Positions 53,580 through 62,408 are shown, numbered from the stretch's first letter. The stretch is 63,791 bases of DNA from an uncultured Lachnospiraceae bacterium (GCA_902792005.1 CADAXW010000004.1:1-63791); one strand, 5' to 3'. Translations and numbers: made by a program. Notes: generated by a model not told the origin, from the letters alone.

Positions 53580-55004
53580 TTACTCCTCGGGAGCGGTCAC
53601 TCCCCGAAGCTCGATCTTGGGTGATCCCTTTTTCCGTACGTAGTCACCGGTGATGGTAACTCTTCCGATGGACTTGTCCTTCGGGATCTGATACATGATA
53701 TCCAGCATAAACTCTTCGATGATAGACCGGAGCGCACGTGCGCCGGTTTTTCTTTTTGCAGCTTCCTCTGCGATGGCTTCGAAGGCGGACTCATCAAACC
53801 TAAGATCCACCTCATCCATGAGAAGCAGCTTCTGATATTGCTTGATGATGGCGTTCTGAGGCTCACGAAGGATCTTCACATACATTTCCTGATCCAGCTG
53901 ATCCAGCGGGCAGAGTACCGGAAGACGACCGAGGAACTCCGGGATCATTCCGAACTCACGAAGGTCCTCTGTGGTGACGTGGGTGAGAAGCTTCGGATCA
54001 TTTGTGTAGGTGTCCCGCAGCTCCGCGCCAAAGCCGATGGAGGACTGGGCCGTCAGTCTTGCAGTGACGATCTTCTCCAGGTCCGGAAATGCGCCGCCGC
54101 AGATGAAGAGGATATTTGTGGTATCCATTCTTGCCACCGGTGTCATGGCGTTCTTGCTTCCGGAGCCCACAGGAACCTCCACAACGGATCCCTCCAGCAG
54201 CTTCAGCAGTCCCTGCTGAACCGCTTCACCGCTGACGTCTCGGGAGCGGGTTTCCTGCTTTTTTGCGATCTTATCAATCTCATCGATGAAGACGATTCCC
54301 TTCTCGGCTCTTTCCACATCATTTCCTGCGGCTGCAAGAAGCTTGGAGAGAACACTCTCCACATCATCGCCAATGTAACCGGCCTCGGTGAGAGAGGTGG
54401 CATCTGTGATGGCGAGGGGAACGTCCAGCATCTTCGCGATCATTTTTACGGTATAGGTCTTACCGGAACCGGTGGGACCGATCATCAGGATGTTTGATTT
54501 CTCAATCTCGATGCCGTCGTCCGTAGGCTCGGTGAGGACACGCTTGTAGTGATTATAAACAGCAACGGAGATCAGCTTCTTCGCATACTCCTGGCCCACT
54601 ACATGCTTATCCAGCTGTGCCTTGATCTGATGGGGCGCCGGGATATCCTTCAGCGTCAGCTCCTTCGGTGCTTCCTTCTCCTTGTCGGAAGCCTTCTCCG
54701 GCTTCGGTTTCCGTTTCTTTACCTTCTGAGAATCCGGGATGTCGTCATTGGGCATGAATTCATTCAGATTATCAAAGCCCGGCATATTTGACATGTCGAA
54801 GAAACGGATGGGGCTGTGTGAGATAGACTCAAAGGCCTTGTTCAGACAGTCCGGACAGATGAAAACGCCGTTGACGAAGCTGACCAGTTTTCCGGTCTCG
54901 CTTTCCGGTCTGCGGCACATATAACAGTAACGTTCGTACTCGTCGTTATTCGAGTTGTTATTCGAGTTATTTGAATTGTTATTCGGATCTTTCGGGTCGG
55001 ACAT
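53580..55004 (-). CDS. clpX: ATP-dependent protease ATPase subunit ClpX
   Basis: A 474-residue AAA+ unfoldase that feeds substrates to ClpP. The N-terminal zinc site is Cys27, Cys30, Cys50, Cys53. The AAA domain has GPTGSGKTY and FIDEIDKIA, and a pore loop in GYIGDDVE. It is about 50 residues longer than the family norm because of an Asn/Ser-rich N-terminal run and an acidic/Lys-rich linker (about 80-115). clpP is not adjacent. It has a near-consensus promoter on the minus strand. Confidence 0.96.
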   Translation of the reverse strand: MSDPKDPNNNSNNSNNNSNNDEYERYCYMCRRPESETGKLVSFVNGVFICPDCLNKAFESISHSPIRFFDMSNMPGFDNLNEFMPNDDIPDSQKVKKRKPKPEKASDKEKEAPKELTLKDIPAPHQIKAQLDKHVVGQEYAKKLISVAVYNHYKRVLTEPTDDGIEIEKSNILMIGPTGSGKTYTVKMIAKMLDVPLAITDATSLTEAGYIGDDVESVLSKLLAAAGNDVERAEKGIVFIDEIDKIAKKQETRSRDVSGEAVQQGLLKLLEGSVVEVPVGSGSKNAMTPVARMDTTNILFICGGAFPDLEKIVTARLTAQSSIGFGAELRDTYTNDPKLLTHVTTEDLREFGMIPEFLGRLPVLCPLDQLDQEMYVKILREPQNAIIKQYQKLLLMDEVDLRFDESAFEAIAEEAAKRKTGARALRSIIEEFMLDIMYQIPKDKSIGRVTITGDYVRKKGSPKIELRGVTAPEE

Positions 55005-55043
55005 GATTCCACCTTTCTTGGTTCGCCTTGGGTTACAAATACG

Positions 55044-55072
55044 ATTATATCAGAGCAGAGGTGGAAATGCAA
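55044..55072 (-). promoter_or_regulatory. clpX promoter
   Basis: On the minus strand TTGCAT, 17 bases, TATAAT with TGA directly before it. No CIRCE or CtsR repeat was recognised. Confidence 0.8.
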
Positions 55073-55084
55073 AATGATATGAGA

Positions 55085-55113
55085 TTGAAACCGCCTGATT
55101 ATTATGGTACAAT
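55085..55113 (+). promoter_or_regulatory. promoter of the glycerophosphodiesterase gene
   Basis: TTGAAA (55085-55090), 17 bases, TACAAT (55108-55113) with TGG before it. It is divergent from the clpX promoter 13 bases away. Confidence 0.75.
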
Positions 55114-55166
55114 CCCTTATGCCCTGTTATGGGCCGAAGAGTAAAAGAGTAAAAGGTTTGGTTATT

Positions 55167-55880
55167 ATGATCACAAAAATCATCGCGCACAGAGGTGCGT
55201 CTTATCTTGCGGAACACGAGAATACCATGGAGTCCTTCCGGCTGGCGGTGGAGCTGGCTGCGGACATGGTGGAGTTTGACGTCCGCATCACCAGTGACCG
55301 AAAGCTGGTGGTCATACATGACAGTACATTTCACGATATGCCCATATCATATCAGACATTTGCGGAGCTGAACCGGGCAGCGGCAGAGGACGGATACCAG
55401 ATCCCCACATTTGAAGAGGTGGTTAAGTTCTGTGCCGGAAAGATATTCATGGATATCGAGGTGAAGGACTCCGGCTATGAAAAGGAGCTGGTCCATATCC
55501 TTCACAAATATTGCACCTATGAGCAGTACTCCGTGAAGTCCTTCTTCGATCCGGTGGTCTATCGCGTGAAGAAGATCGATCCGAAGATCACCACCGGGCT
55601 TCTCCTGGGGAAGGATCATCCGGGTTTTATCGGCCGTATGAAGGAGGTCTTTCCGGTCCGGAGACTTCGGCAGGCCAAGTGCGATTTCGTGGCACCCTTC
55701 TGGGTATTTTCTTCCAGATGCTTTGTCTGGAGACTTCATCGAAAGGGATATCCTGTGTATGTGTGGACGGTGAATACGGAGGGACTGATCCGGAAACTGA
55801 TCCGTCGCGGAGTGGACGGCGTCATAACGGACAAGCCGGATCTGGGACTGATCGTAAGGAAGAAGTATTATGAGTCATAG
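55167..55880 (+). CDS. glycerophosphodiester phosphodiesterase
   Basis: A 237-residue GDPD TIM-barrel enzyme. The catalytic motifs are IIAHRGAS, HENTMESF and VEFDVRITSDRKLVVIHD. No signal peptide, so it acts in the cytoplasm on glycerophosphodiesters from lipid turnover. The ATG at 55167 has only a weak AAAAGG site; an 8-bp duplication of AAGAGTAA lies in the leader. A small membrane-protein gene follows 17 bases later. Confidence 0.92.
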   Translation: MITKIIAHRGASYLAEHENTMESFRLAVELAADMVEFDVRITSDRKLVVIHDSTFHDMPISYQTFAELNRAAAEDGYQIPTFEEVVKFCAGKIFMDIEVKDSGYEKELVHILHKYCTYEQYSVKSFFDPVVYRVKKIDPKITTGLLLGKDHPGFIGRMKEVFPVRRLRQAKCDFVAPFWVFSSRCFVWRLHRKGYPVYVWTVNTEGLIRKLIRRGVDGVITDKPDLGLIVRKKYYES

Positions 55881-55897
55881 ATAAGGGGGTGTGGCAC

Positions 55898-56257
55898 ATG
55901 AAGAAAAGAATTCTTGCATATCTGGATTATATCGACCGGATGCTGCAGAGCGACGAGGAACAGGACTGGGAAAGGCAGGTAAAGCTGCACCTGGATCAGA
56001 TCCAGTTCTTTTCGCACGAGCGGCTGGTACATTTGATCGTATTTGTTCTGGTGGCGGTCTGTACCGTCATTTCCATCCTGGCATATGTCATCAGCTCGGC
56101 CATCATGCTTCTGCCGCTGATCCTCATGCTGTTTGTGCTGCTGGTCCCTTATTGCATGCACTATTATCTGCTGGAAAACAGTGTCCAGAAAATGTATCAG
56201 CAATATGACGAAATGATTGGGAAAATCACCCCTTATTTCTCCATGAAGAAGGGTTGA
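55898..56257 (+). CDS. small membrane protein, unknown function
   Basis: A 119-residue protein. The N-terminal about 45 residues are a charged helix (KKRILAYLDYIDRMLQ), then two adjacent membrane segments at roughly residues 46-90, then a short cytoplasmic tail. ATG at 55898 follows AAGGGGGTG. It is probably co-transcribed with the GDPD gene. The promoter of the next gene overlaps its stop codon. I do not recognise the family. Confidence 0.7.
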   Translation: MKKRILAYLDYIDRMLQSDEEQDWERQVKLHLDQIQFFSHERLVHLIVFVLVAVCTVISILAYVISSAIMLLPLILMLFVLLVPYCMHYYLLENSVQKMYQQYDEMIGKITPYFSMKKG

Positions 56258-56283
56258 CATGATATCCCGTAAAACACTATAAT
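56254..56283 (+). promoter_or_regulatory. consensus promoter of the deacetylase operon
   Basis: TTGACA (56254-56259), 18 bases, TATAAT (56278-56283). The TGA of TTGACA is the stop codon of the upstream gene. Confidence 0.85.
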
Positions 56284-56401
56284 TATCAACGAAGAGAAGG
56301 TAGCGTCCGGGGTACGGGCGCTCTTTCGCGTTATTCGAACCATAGTGGTTAAGGGAAGTGTGACCGCAAAATGTTGCGTTCGAACCAATGGAGATAAGAA
56401 T

Positions 56402-58048
56402 TTGAGTAAGAAGAGAAGAAAACCGAATAGCCAGAATCGTGCGAATTCCAATTCTAATTCCAATTCTGCTGGAAAGAAGCCCGCGACGGCTGAGGCTGCA
56501 GAAGCTGTTGAGGCTGTGGAGGCGGAAGCGGCTGAGGCTGTAGAGGCGGCTGAGACCGCAGAGACTGCAGAGGTGGCTGAGACGACTGCTGCAGAAGCGG
56601 AAGTGGCTGAAGAGACGGCTGAGGCAGCAGAAGCGGTGGAAAAGGCCGGGTCTGCAGATGCGGCGGAAACGGCTGCGGAAGTGACGTCAGCTGCGGCAGA
56701 CTGGCTGCCACAGTCCGGTTATGTGGATGCGGAAACCGGTGAGTATGTGAATCTTGATCCGGAGAACACCTACGCTGAGCAGACCGAAACCTCTCCCATG
56801 CAGGATGTGATGAAGGAGCATTCATTCTATGCACCCCGCAGCTCAGAGGAGAACTGGGACGAGGACGAAGAGGCTGAGGAAGAGACCTACAACCGCAGCA
56901 ATGTGAACCGCATGAAGAAGGCGATCCTCATAGGCCTTGTGATCCTGTTTCTGATCCCTCTCATCCTGTGTCTGATCCTGTTTTTCCAGATGAGCAGCAT
57001 GAAGAAGGATATGGAGCAGCTTCGTCAGGATGTACTCTCCAAAAAACAGCAGATGCAGAGAGATGTCTCAGCGGATCAGTCGACAGAACAGCTGAAGGCC
57101 CTTGACCGGGAGGCACGCGCACTGCTGGAGAAGGAACAGAAGGCGGGAACCATAACGGTGCTCCAGCAGCCGGCAGATGCAGGAAAGAAGAACGGGAAGG
57201 AAGCTGCAGAGGACGGCACGGAAGAGGCCACAGAGGCCGAAACGGAGCAGCCAACGGAGATAGATCCTTCTCAGGTTGAGGAAGGAAAGAAGATATATCT
57301 GACCTTTGATGATGGTCCATCACCCAACACAGGAAAGCTGCTGGATGTGCTGAAGGAGAAAAACGTCAAGGCTACATTTTTCATGGTGCTGAGTGATCGT
57401 GCCAACCAGCAGGTGATCCGTCGGATGGCGGCAGAGGGACACACCCTTGGGATCCATTCCGCAAGCCATGTTTACAGTGAGATCTATGCCGATCTCGAAA
57501 GCTTCAAGGAAGATGTTCAGACAGTGCATGATCTTCTGTACGAGATGACGGGACAGGATGTGAAGTATTACCGGTTCCCGGGCGGAAGCAGCAATCGCGT
57601 TTCCGATGTGCCTGTGGATGACTGCATCGAATATCTGGAGGAGGAGGGTTACACCTATTTCGACTGGAATGCCTCCAACGGAGATTCCTCCGGTTCCGGA
57701 TATACCGCAGATCAGTTGAAGGAAAATGTACTGCGTTACGTTTATAACAATGAAGAAGCTACGGTTGTCCTGATGCATGATTTTGAAGCCTGTCCGGAGA
57801 CCATTGAGGCGCTTCCGTCGCTGATCGATGAGCTTCGTGCCGAGGGCTATGTATTCCTGCCGATTGATGAGACGACGGCTCCGGTCCATCACAGAAAGAC
57901 GGTGAAGGAGCAGGAGGAGAATCTGAAGGTAGAGAAGGCCCGCCTGGAGAAGCAGGAAAAGGAGAAGGAAGAGCGTCGGAAGGAGCAGGAAAGACGCGCT
58001 GCCGAGTCGGAGAGTGAAGGGGAAGACGAAGGGCAGGACGAAGAGTAA
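56402..58048 (+). CDS. membrane-anchored polysaccharide deacetylase
   Basis: A 548-residue protein. The N-terminal about 165 residues are cytoplasmic, low-complexity, and very Glu/Ala-rich after a basic start. One membrane segment lies at about 170-195, then a coiled coil, then a NodB deacetylase domain from about residue 296. Its active site is TFDDGP (metal Asp), HSASH (metal His pair) and a Arg/Pro FPGGSSNRV motif. The tail is charged and helical. It would deacetylate peptidoglycan or another glycan outside the cell. TTG at 56402, eight bases after GGAG, is preferred; a GTG at 56345 lacks a ribosome site. It opens a run into the folate genes. Confidence 0.88.
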   Translation: MSKKRRKPNSQNRANSNSNSNSAGKKPATAEAAEAVEAVEAEAAEAVEAAETAETAEVAETTAAEAEVAEETAEAAEAVEKAGSADAAETAAEVTSAAADWLPQSGYVDAETGEYVNLDPENTYAEQTETSPMQDVMKEHSFYAPRSSEENWDEDEEAEEETYNRSNVNRMKKAILIGLVILFLIPLILCLILFFQMSSMKKDMEQLRQDVLSKKQQMQRDVSADQSTEQLKALDREARALLEKEQKAGTITVLQQPADAGKKNGKEAAEDGTEEATEAETEQPTEIDPSQVEEGKKIYLTFDDGPSPNTGKLLDVLKEKNVKATFFMVLSDRANQQVIRRMAAEGHTLGIHSASHVYSEIYADLESFKEDVQTVHDLLYEMTGQDVKYYRFPGGSSNRVSDVPVDDCIEYLEEEGYTYFDWNASNGDSSGSGYTADQLKENVLRYVYNNEEATVVLMHDFEACPETIEALPSLIDELRAEGYVFLPIDETTAPVHHRKTVKEQEENLKVEKARLEKQEKEKEERRKEQERRAAESESEGEDEGQDEE

Positions 58049-58063
58049 AGCACAGGGGATACT

Positions 58064-59872
58064 ATGAACTATACAGAAGCAATAGACTACATAGAGAGTA
58101 AAAACAGCCTCGGAATCGTTCCGGGGCTGGAACTGATTTTGGCACTCCTTGAAAAACTGGATCATCCGGAACGGAAGATCCCTGCACTGCATATCGCAGG
58201 GACCAACGGCAAGGGCTCTGTCATGGCATTTGTAGAGCATAGCCTTCTGGCAGCGGGACTTTCTGTAGGACGGTATCTGTCTCCTGCCGTGACGGACTAT
58301 CTTGAGAAGTGGCAGATCAACGGGCAGATGGTGACAAAGGAAGACCTGGCGGAGTGCATGGATGAGGTCCGCGCGGCTGCGGAAACCATGCCCCAGAGTC
58401 CTACCGCATTTGAACTGGAGACAGCTGTTGCATTCCTGCTGTTTCAGAAAAAGAACTGTGATGTGATGCTGATCGAGTGTGGTATGGGCGGCCGACTGGA
58501 TGCCACAAATGTGATCCCATCCAAGGTGGTGAATATCCTGGCATCCGTCAGTCTGGATCACATGCAGTATCTGGGAGATACCAGAGAAAAGATCCTTATG
58601 GAAAAGCTGGGGATCGTCCAGCCGGGAGATGTACTGGTATCCGCACCTCTGGATCCGGTGCTTCGTGCGATCATGGAGCATCAGGTGTTTCAGTGGAAGG
58701 AAGCGGACCGGTCCGCACTTCGGATCCTGTCCCAGACCATCCGCGGAACGGACTTTACCTACTTTGGCGAGAAGTACCATATCAACATGCCGGGATGGGT
58801 TGCGGTGGAAAATGCCATCACTGCCATTACGGCACTGGAAATGTATAACCGGAGAGCGAGAGAATTCGGCCTTCCGGAGGTGACTGCGGAGCAGATCCGT
58901 ACCGGCCTGGCAGAGACAAACTGGCAGGGAAGGTTCACTGTATTTGATACAAAGCCACAGATGATCGTGGACGGGGCTCATAACCGGGACGCATGGAGAC
59001 GTCTGGCAGAGAGTCTTGTCAAATTCTATAAATCGGACAAGATCATATTCATCCTCGGCGTCCTTGCAGATAAAGAGGTGGACGCCATGCTGGAGCAGCT
59101 GATGCCTCTGGCGAAGCGGGTGTATACCTTTACACCGGACAGCCCCAGGGCACTGGCGGGAGATGCCCTGGCAGAAAGGATCCGTCAGTACTGTGCGGCA
59201 GGCTGCGCGGACTCTGGAGTGGATCATGGAGTGGATTCCGGAATGAAAGAGGCTGTAGAGGTGGAAGTGATGGACGATGCTTCTTCGGCAGCCTGCATGG
59301 CGCTTCGAAATGCGGAGGCGGGAGACCACATCGTGGCCTGCGGTTCCCTTACCTTCCTGGGAGAGCTTCTGGAAAAGCGAAGCAGTCTGGAAATGTTCCG
59401 GGTGGAGCGGATCCTGGAGGACCCATTCTATAAGACGCAGATCAAGAAGATCTATGAGTCTGAGCTTGACCGGATCTTCTGCCGGCATGGTTTCGGGCAT
59501 GCGGTGTCGGTGGCGCGGATCGCATATATCCTGACCATGGAAGAAAAGCTTCCGTTCCGGAAGGATGTGATCTACGGTGCGGCCCTGCTGCATGATGTGG
59601 GACGTTATACGCCGGAGGAAAAGGAAATGTCCCATCATGAGGCGGGTGCTGTCTATGCGAAGGAGATCCTCAGACGCGCAGGATATGACGAAGAGGAGAC
59701 GGAAATGATTTGTAGTGCCATCCGGGCGCATAAGGATCCGGATGACCGAAGAGATTCGCTGGAGAGCGTGCTGTACAGAGCGGACAAGCTGTCCAGAAAC
59801 TGCTTTGTGTGTGATGCCAGAGAGGAATGCTACTGGCCGGAGGAAAGAAAGAATAAAACCATACTCTGCTAA
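58064..59872 (+). CDS. folC: folylpolyglutamate synthase fused to an HD domain
   Basis: A 602-residue fusion. Residues 1-about 430 are FolC (dihydrofolate/folylpolyglutamate synthase), with the P-loop AGTNGKGSVMAF, the DATNVIPSK segment and VDGAHNRDAW. Residues from about 465 form an HD domain: FGHAVSVAR, LLHDVGRYTPEE and HHEAGAVYA, with the final Asp in RADKLSRNC. Standalone FolC is about 430 residues. In related Clostridia a separate HD gene often lies beside the folate genes, and here it is joined. The start is 15 bases after the deacetylase stop. The HD substrate is unknown; a nucleotide or pterin phosphate is plausible. Confidence 0.9.
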   Translation: MNYTEAIDYIESKNSLGIVPGLELILALLEKLDHPERKIPALHIAGTNGKGSVMAFVEHSLLAAGLSVGRYLSPAVTDYLEKWQINGQMVTKEDLAECMDEVRAAAETMPQSPTAFELETAVAFLLFQKKNCDVMLIECGMGGRLDATNVIPSKVVNILASVSLDHMQYLGDTREKILMEKLGIVQPGDVLVSAPLDPVLRAIMEHQVFQWKEADRSALRILSQTIRGTDFTYFGEKYHINMPGWVAVENAITAITALEMYNRRAREFGLPEVTAEQIRTGLAETNWQGRFTVFDTKPQMIVDGAHNRDAWRRLAESLVKFYKSDKIIFILGVLADKEVDAMLEQLMPLAKRVYTFTPDSPRALAGDALAERIRQYCAAGCADSGVDHGVDSGMKEAVEVEVMDDASSAACMALRNAEAGDHIVACGSLTFLGELLEKRSSLEMFRVERILEDPFYKTQIKKIYESELDRIFCRHGFGHAVSVARIAYILTMEEKLPFRKDVIYGAALLHDVGRYTPEEKEMSHHEAGAVYAKEILRRAGYDEEETEMICSAIRAHKDPDDRRDSLESVLYRADKLSRNCFVCDAREECYWPEERKNKTILC

Positions 59873-59926
59873 GATCCCGGGTCTTAGTCGGAGAACCTGA
59901 GGAAGTTATTCAGGGGAGGAATCGGA

Positions 59927-61615
59927 ATGGATAAGATAGAAATCAAGAATCTGAAATTATATGCATATCACGGTGTATTCGACCAGGAGAAGGAGGAGGG
60001 ACAGTTTTTCTATGTGTCCGCAGAGCTTTTTCTGGATCTGAGAGCATCATCCATGTCCGATGATCTTCTGGAAACCGTAAGCTATGATGAGGTGGCACAT
60101 ACCATCGAAGAGGTGGTGACGGAAGAAAAGATGAATCTGATCGAAGCCGTGGCAGAGGCGGTGGCTTCCGAGGTGCTTCTTACTTACAAGAAGGTTCGGT
60201 CGGTTCGCGTGCGCGTAGACAAGCCGGATGCACCCATAGGTCTTTCCTTTGAGACCGTATCTGTTACCATCGAACGGGGACGTCATACCGTATATCTGGG
60301 AATCGGATCGAACCTCGGCGACCGGAAGAACTATCTGGATCAGGCCGTGGAGCAGCTGGGGAAGGATCCCTATATCCGCGTGGTCCGCAAATCTTCCTAC
60401 ATAGAAACCGAGCCCTACGGCCCGGTGGAGCAACCGGACTTCCTGAATGGCGCAGTTGAGCTGGAAACCCTTTACTCTCCGAAGGAGCTGCTGTCTGTAC
60501 TTCATGACATTGAACAGGAAGCAGGAAGGAAGCGCATCGTGCACTGGGGGCCCAGAACGCTGGATCTGGACATCCTGCTTTATGATGATGCGGTGATCCG
60601 GGAGGAGGATCTGTGTATTCCTCATGTGGAAATGGAGCGCCGCACCTTTGTGCTGGAGCCTCTGGCTGAGATCGCGCCCTATGTGGTTCATCCTCTGCTG
60701 AATCGTACCATCCATCAGCTTCTCGAGGAGCTGAAGGCAAAGGATCCCGATGCCCCGCCCTTCGACAGCTCCGAGTATCGTTTTGAAGAGGAACTGGAAA
60801 AGGAAGGAAAGGTGATCTGCTATGCCGGCGTTCCCGGCGCTTATGCAGAGACTGCTGCCATCAAATACTTTGGTGAGGATGCGGACCTGAAGCATGTAAA
60901 GACCTTTGATGAGGTGGCTTCCGCCGTTGCAAACGGGGAGGCAGATTTTGGTGTGCTTCCCGTGGAGAACAGTTCCGCCGGCTTTGTCAGCGGCAATTAT
61001 GATGTGATCCGTTCCACCGGAGTTACCATTGTGGATGAAGTGGTGCTGGATATTGAGCATGCACTGCTTGGGCTGCCGAACGCCATGCTGTCTGATATCA
61101 AAAAGGTATATTCCCATAATCAGGGACTGATGCAGTGCAAGGAGTTCATCGAAAATCATCAGTTCAGTACCGAAGGCACCAGCAATACGGCTGTGGCTGC
61201 AAAGAAGGTCATGGAGAGCCATGATGTGACCAGGGCGGCCATCGCCAGTGAGCGGGCAGCAGAACTGTACAACTTGAAGGTGTTGGCACGCCGCATCAAC
61301 TTCACACGGGACAACGCAACCCGTTTTGTGATCATTTCCAGAGAGAAGGAAGTGCTTACGGCCTCGGATTCCGTGCTTATCTGTTTTACAGCACCCCACC
61401 GTGTCGGATCCCTTTATCAGATCATGGGTATCATCAACAAGAATTCCATCAACATGACCAGGATCGAATCCCGCCCGTCGCTGAAGAAGAAATGGGAGTA
61501 CAGCTTCTATGTAGGCTTTGAAGGAAAGCTGACGGACAGAAATGTGATGAAGGCACTGGCGGAGATACGGTATGAGGCCGAGGATATGACGGTGCTCGGT
61601 ACATTTTCCTCTTGA
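59927..61615 (+). CDS. folB/folK/pheA: trifunctional FolB-FolK-prephenate dehydratase fusion
   Basis: A 562-residue protein with three enzymes in one frame. Residues 1-118 are dihydroneopterin aldolase (MDKIEIKNLKLYAYHGVFDQ, active site region). Residues about 122-285 are HPPK/FolK (GIGSNLGDRKN, WGPRTLDLDILLY). From about 293 comes prephenate dehydratase (GVPGAYAETAA, catalytic NATRFVII), and an ACT domain with the Phe-binding ESRP (about 483-562). FolB-FolK fusions are common, but a downstream PheA is not usual. No internal stop or frameshift is visible, and the linker (about 286-292) is short. folP is absent. The ATG follows GGGGAGG. It may be two genes joined, or one polyenzyme; both parts look catalytically complete. 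Confidence 0.9.
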   Translation: MDKIEIKNLKLYAYHGVFDQEKEEGQFFYVSAELFLDLRASSMSDDLLETVSYDEVAHTIEEVVTEEKMNLIEAVAEAVASEVLLTYKKVRSVRVRVDKPDAPIGLSFETVSVTIERGRHTVYLGIGSNLGDRKNYLDQAVEQLGKDPYIRVVRKSSYIETEPYGPVEQPDFLNGAVELETLYSPKELLSVLHDIEQEAGRKRIVHWGPRTLDLDILLYDDAVIREEDLCIPHVEMERRTFVLEPLAEIAPYVVHPLLNRTIHQLLEELKAKDPDAPPFDSSEYRFEEELEKEGKVICYAGVPGAYAETAAIKYFGEDADLKHVKTFDEVASAVANGEADFGVLPVENSSAGFVSGNYDVIRSTGVTIVDEVVLDIEHALLGLPNAMLSDIKKVYSHNQGLMQCKEFIENHQFSTEGTSNTAVAAKKVMESHDVTRAAIASERAAELYNLKVLARRINFTRDNATRFVIISREKEVLTASDSVLICFTAPHRVGSLYQIMGIINKNSINMTRIESRPSLKKKWEYSFYVGFEGKLTDRNVMKALAEIRYEAEDMTVLGTFSS

Positions 61616-61714
61616 CATAGGGAGAGCTATGTGTTAACCTACCAATTGTGTAAAAAAAGAAGAGTTATCCACTCTCACCTTGGATTGCAAATGCGCGGTC
61701 GGGTTTGATATTGT
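61612..61714 (+). promoter_or_regulatory. two candidate promoters of infC
   Basis: The upstream one is TTGACA (61612-61617), 17 bases, TAACCT. The nearer one is TTGCAA (61685-61690), 18 bases, TATTGT (61709-61714) with TGA before it. The nearer one leaves about 80 bases of leader before the terminator. Confidence 0.45.
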
Positions 61715-61764
61715 AAGTACAGTTGCAGCAGACTTTAGGTCTGTTTGCGATGTATGTTGCGATG

Positions 61765-61796
61765 CAGTGGAACTCTTTTGGATCCACTGTTTTTTA
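61765..61796 (+). terminator. attenuator terminator in the infC leader
   Basis: CAGTGGA (61765-61771) and TCCACTG (61783-61789) pair perfectly and are followed by TTTTTT. It stands directly before the infC ribosome site, the place of the L20-controlled attenuator in Bacillus. The preceding bases could form the L20-binding antiterminator alternative. Confidence 0.75.
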
Positions 61797-61815
61797 TTGT
61801 ATGGAGGGTACAGCC

Positions 61816-62319
61816 ATAGATTATTTAATTAACGAACAAATCAGAGATAAAGAGGTTCGCGTGATCGGCGCCGAGGGCGGTCAGCTGGGCGTTATGAGCG
61901 TGAAGGATGCTATGCAGCTTGCAGAGGAAGCAGGCCTTGATCTGGTGCGGGTTTCTCCCAATGCGAAGCCGCCGGTATGCAAGATCATCGATTACGGTAA
62001 GTTCCGCTATGAGATGGCACGCAAGGAAAAGGATGCCAAGAAGAAGCAGAGGATCGTGGAGATCAAGGAGGTTCGCCTCTCTCCGAATATTGAGGAGAAC
62101 GATCTGAACACGAAGGTTGGTATGGCAAGAAAGTTCCTTGAGAAGGGCAACCGTGTTAAGGTAACACTGCGCTTCCGTGGACGTGAGCTGGCTTATGTGA
62201 ATCAGAGCAAGAGAATCCTGGAAGAGTTTGCTGAGAAGCTGTCGGATGTTTCCGTAGTGGATAAGCAGCCGAAGTTCGAAGGAAGAAGCATGACCATGTT
62301 CCTTGCTGAAAAGAAATAA
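61816..62319 (+). CDS. infC: translation initiation factor IF-3, probable ATA start
   Basis: A 167-residue IF-3. The conserved opening INEQIRDKEVRVIG and the C-terminal domain RIVEIKEVRLSPNIEENDL are intact. The best start is ATA at 61816, seven bases after GGAGGG (61803-61808); an ATG at 61801 overlaps that site and an ATT further in (61828) is too far. infC is known for rare start codons that IF-3 itself discriminates against, giving autocontrol. It is followed by rpmI and rplT with a structured spacer. Confidence 0.93.
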   Translation: MDYLINEQIRDKEVRVIGAEGGQLGVMSVKDAMQLAEEAGLDLVRVSPNAKPPVCKIIDYGKFRYEMARKEKDAKKKQRIVEIKEVRLSPNIEENDLNTKVGMARKFLEKGNRVKVTLRFRGRELAYVNQSKRILEEFAEKLSDVSVVDKQPKFEGRSMTMFLAEKK

Positions 62320-62327
62320 TAAATTTG

Positions 62328-62408
62328 CGTTACGAGCATGTTCACCCGGCTCACGAGGTGAGGTGCGTAATGATATAGTGAACAGCATTTTCTGAAGCCT
62401 GAAAATGC
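62328..62408 (+). promoter_or_regulatory. predicted pseudoknot plus hairpin before rpmI
   Basis: CGTTACG (62328-62334) pairs with CGTAATG (62366-62372); TGTTCAC (62339-62345) pairs with GTGAACA (62378-62384). The order is A-B-A'-B', which is a pseudoknot, enclosing a CTCAC-gag-GTGAG hairpin. A perfect 8-bp hairpin GCATTTTC/GAAAATGC (62385-62408) follows, and AAGGAGGA (the rpmI ribosome site) begins eight bases later. It may be the L20 control site for rpmI-rplT translation. Confidence 0.55.

Noticed and set aside
57320-59731. Open frame of about 800 codons on the minus strand opposite deacetylase, FolC-HD
   Set aside because: It is a shadow of two clear plus-strand genes; its translation is Cys/His-rich with no family motif, as expected from a mirrored GC-skewed frame.
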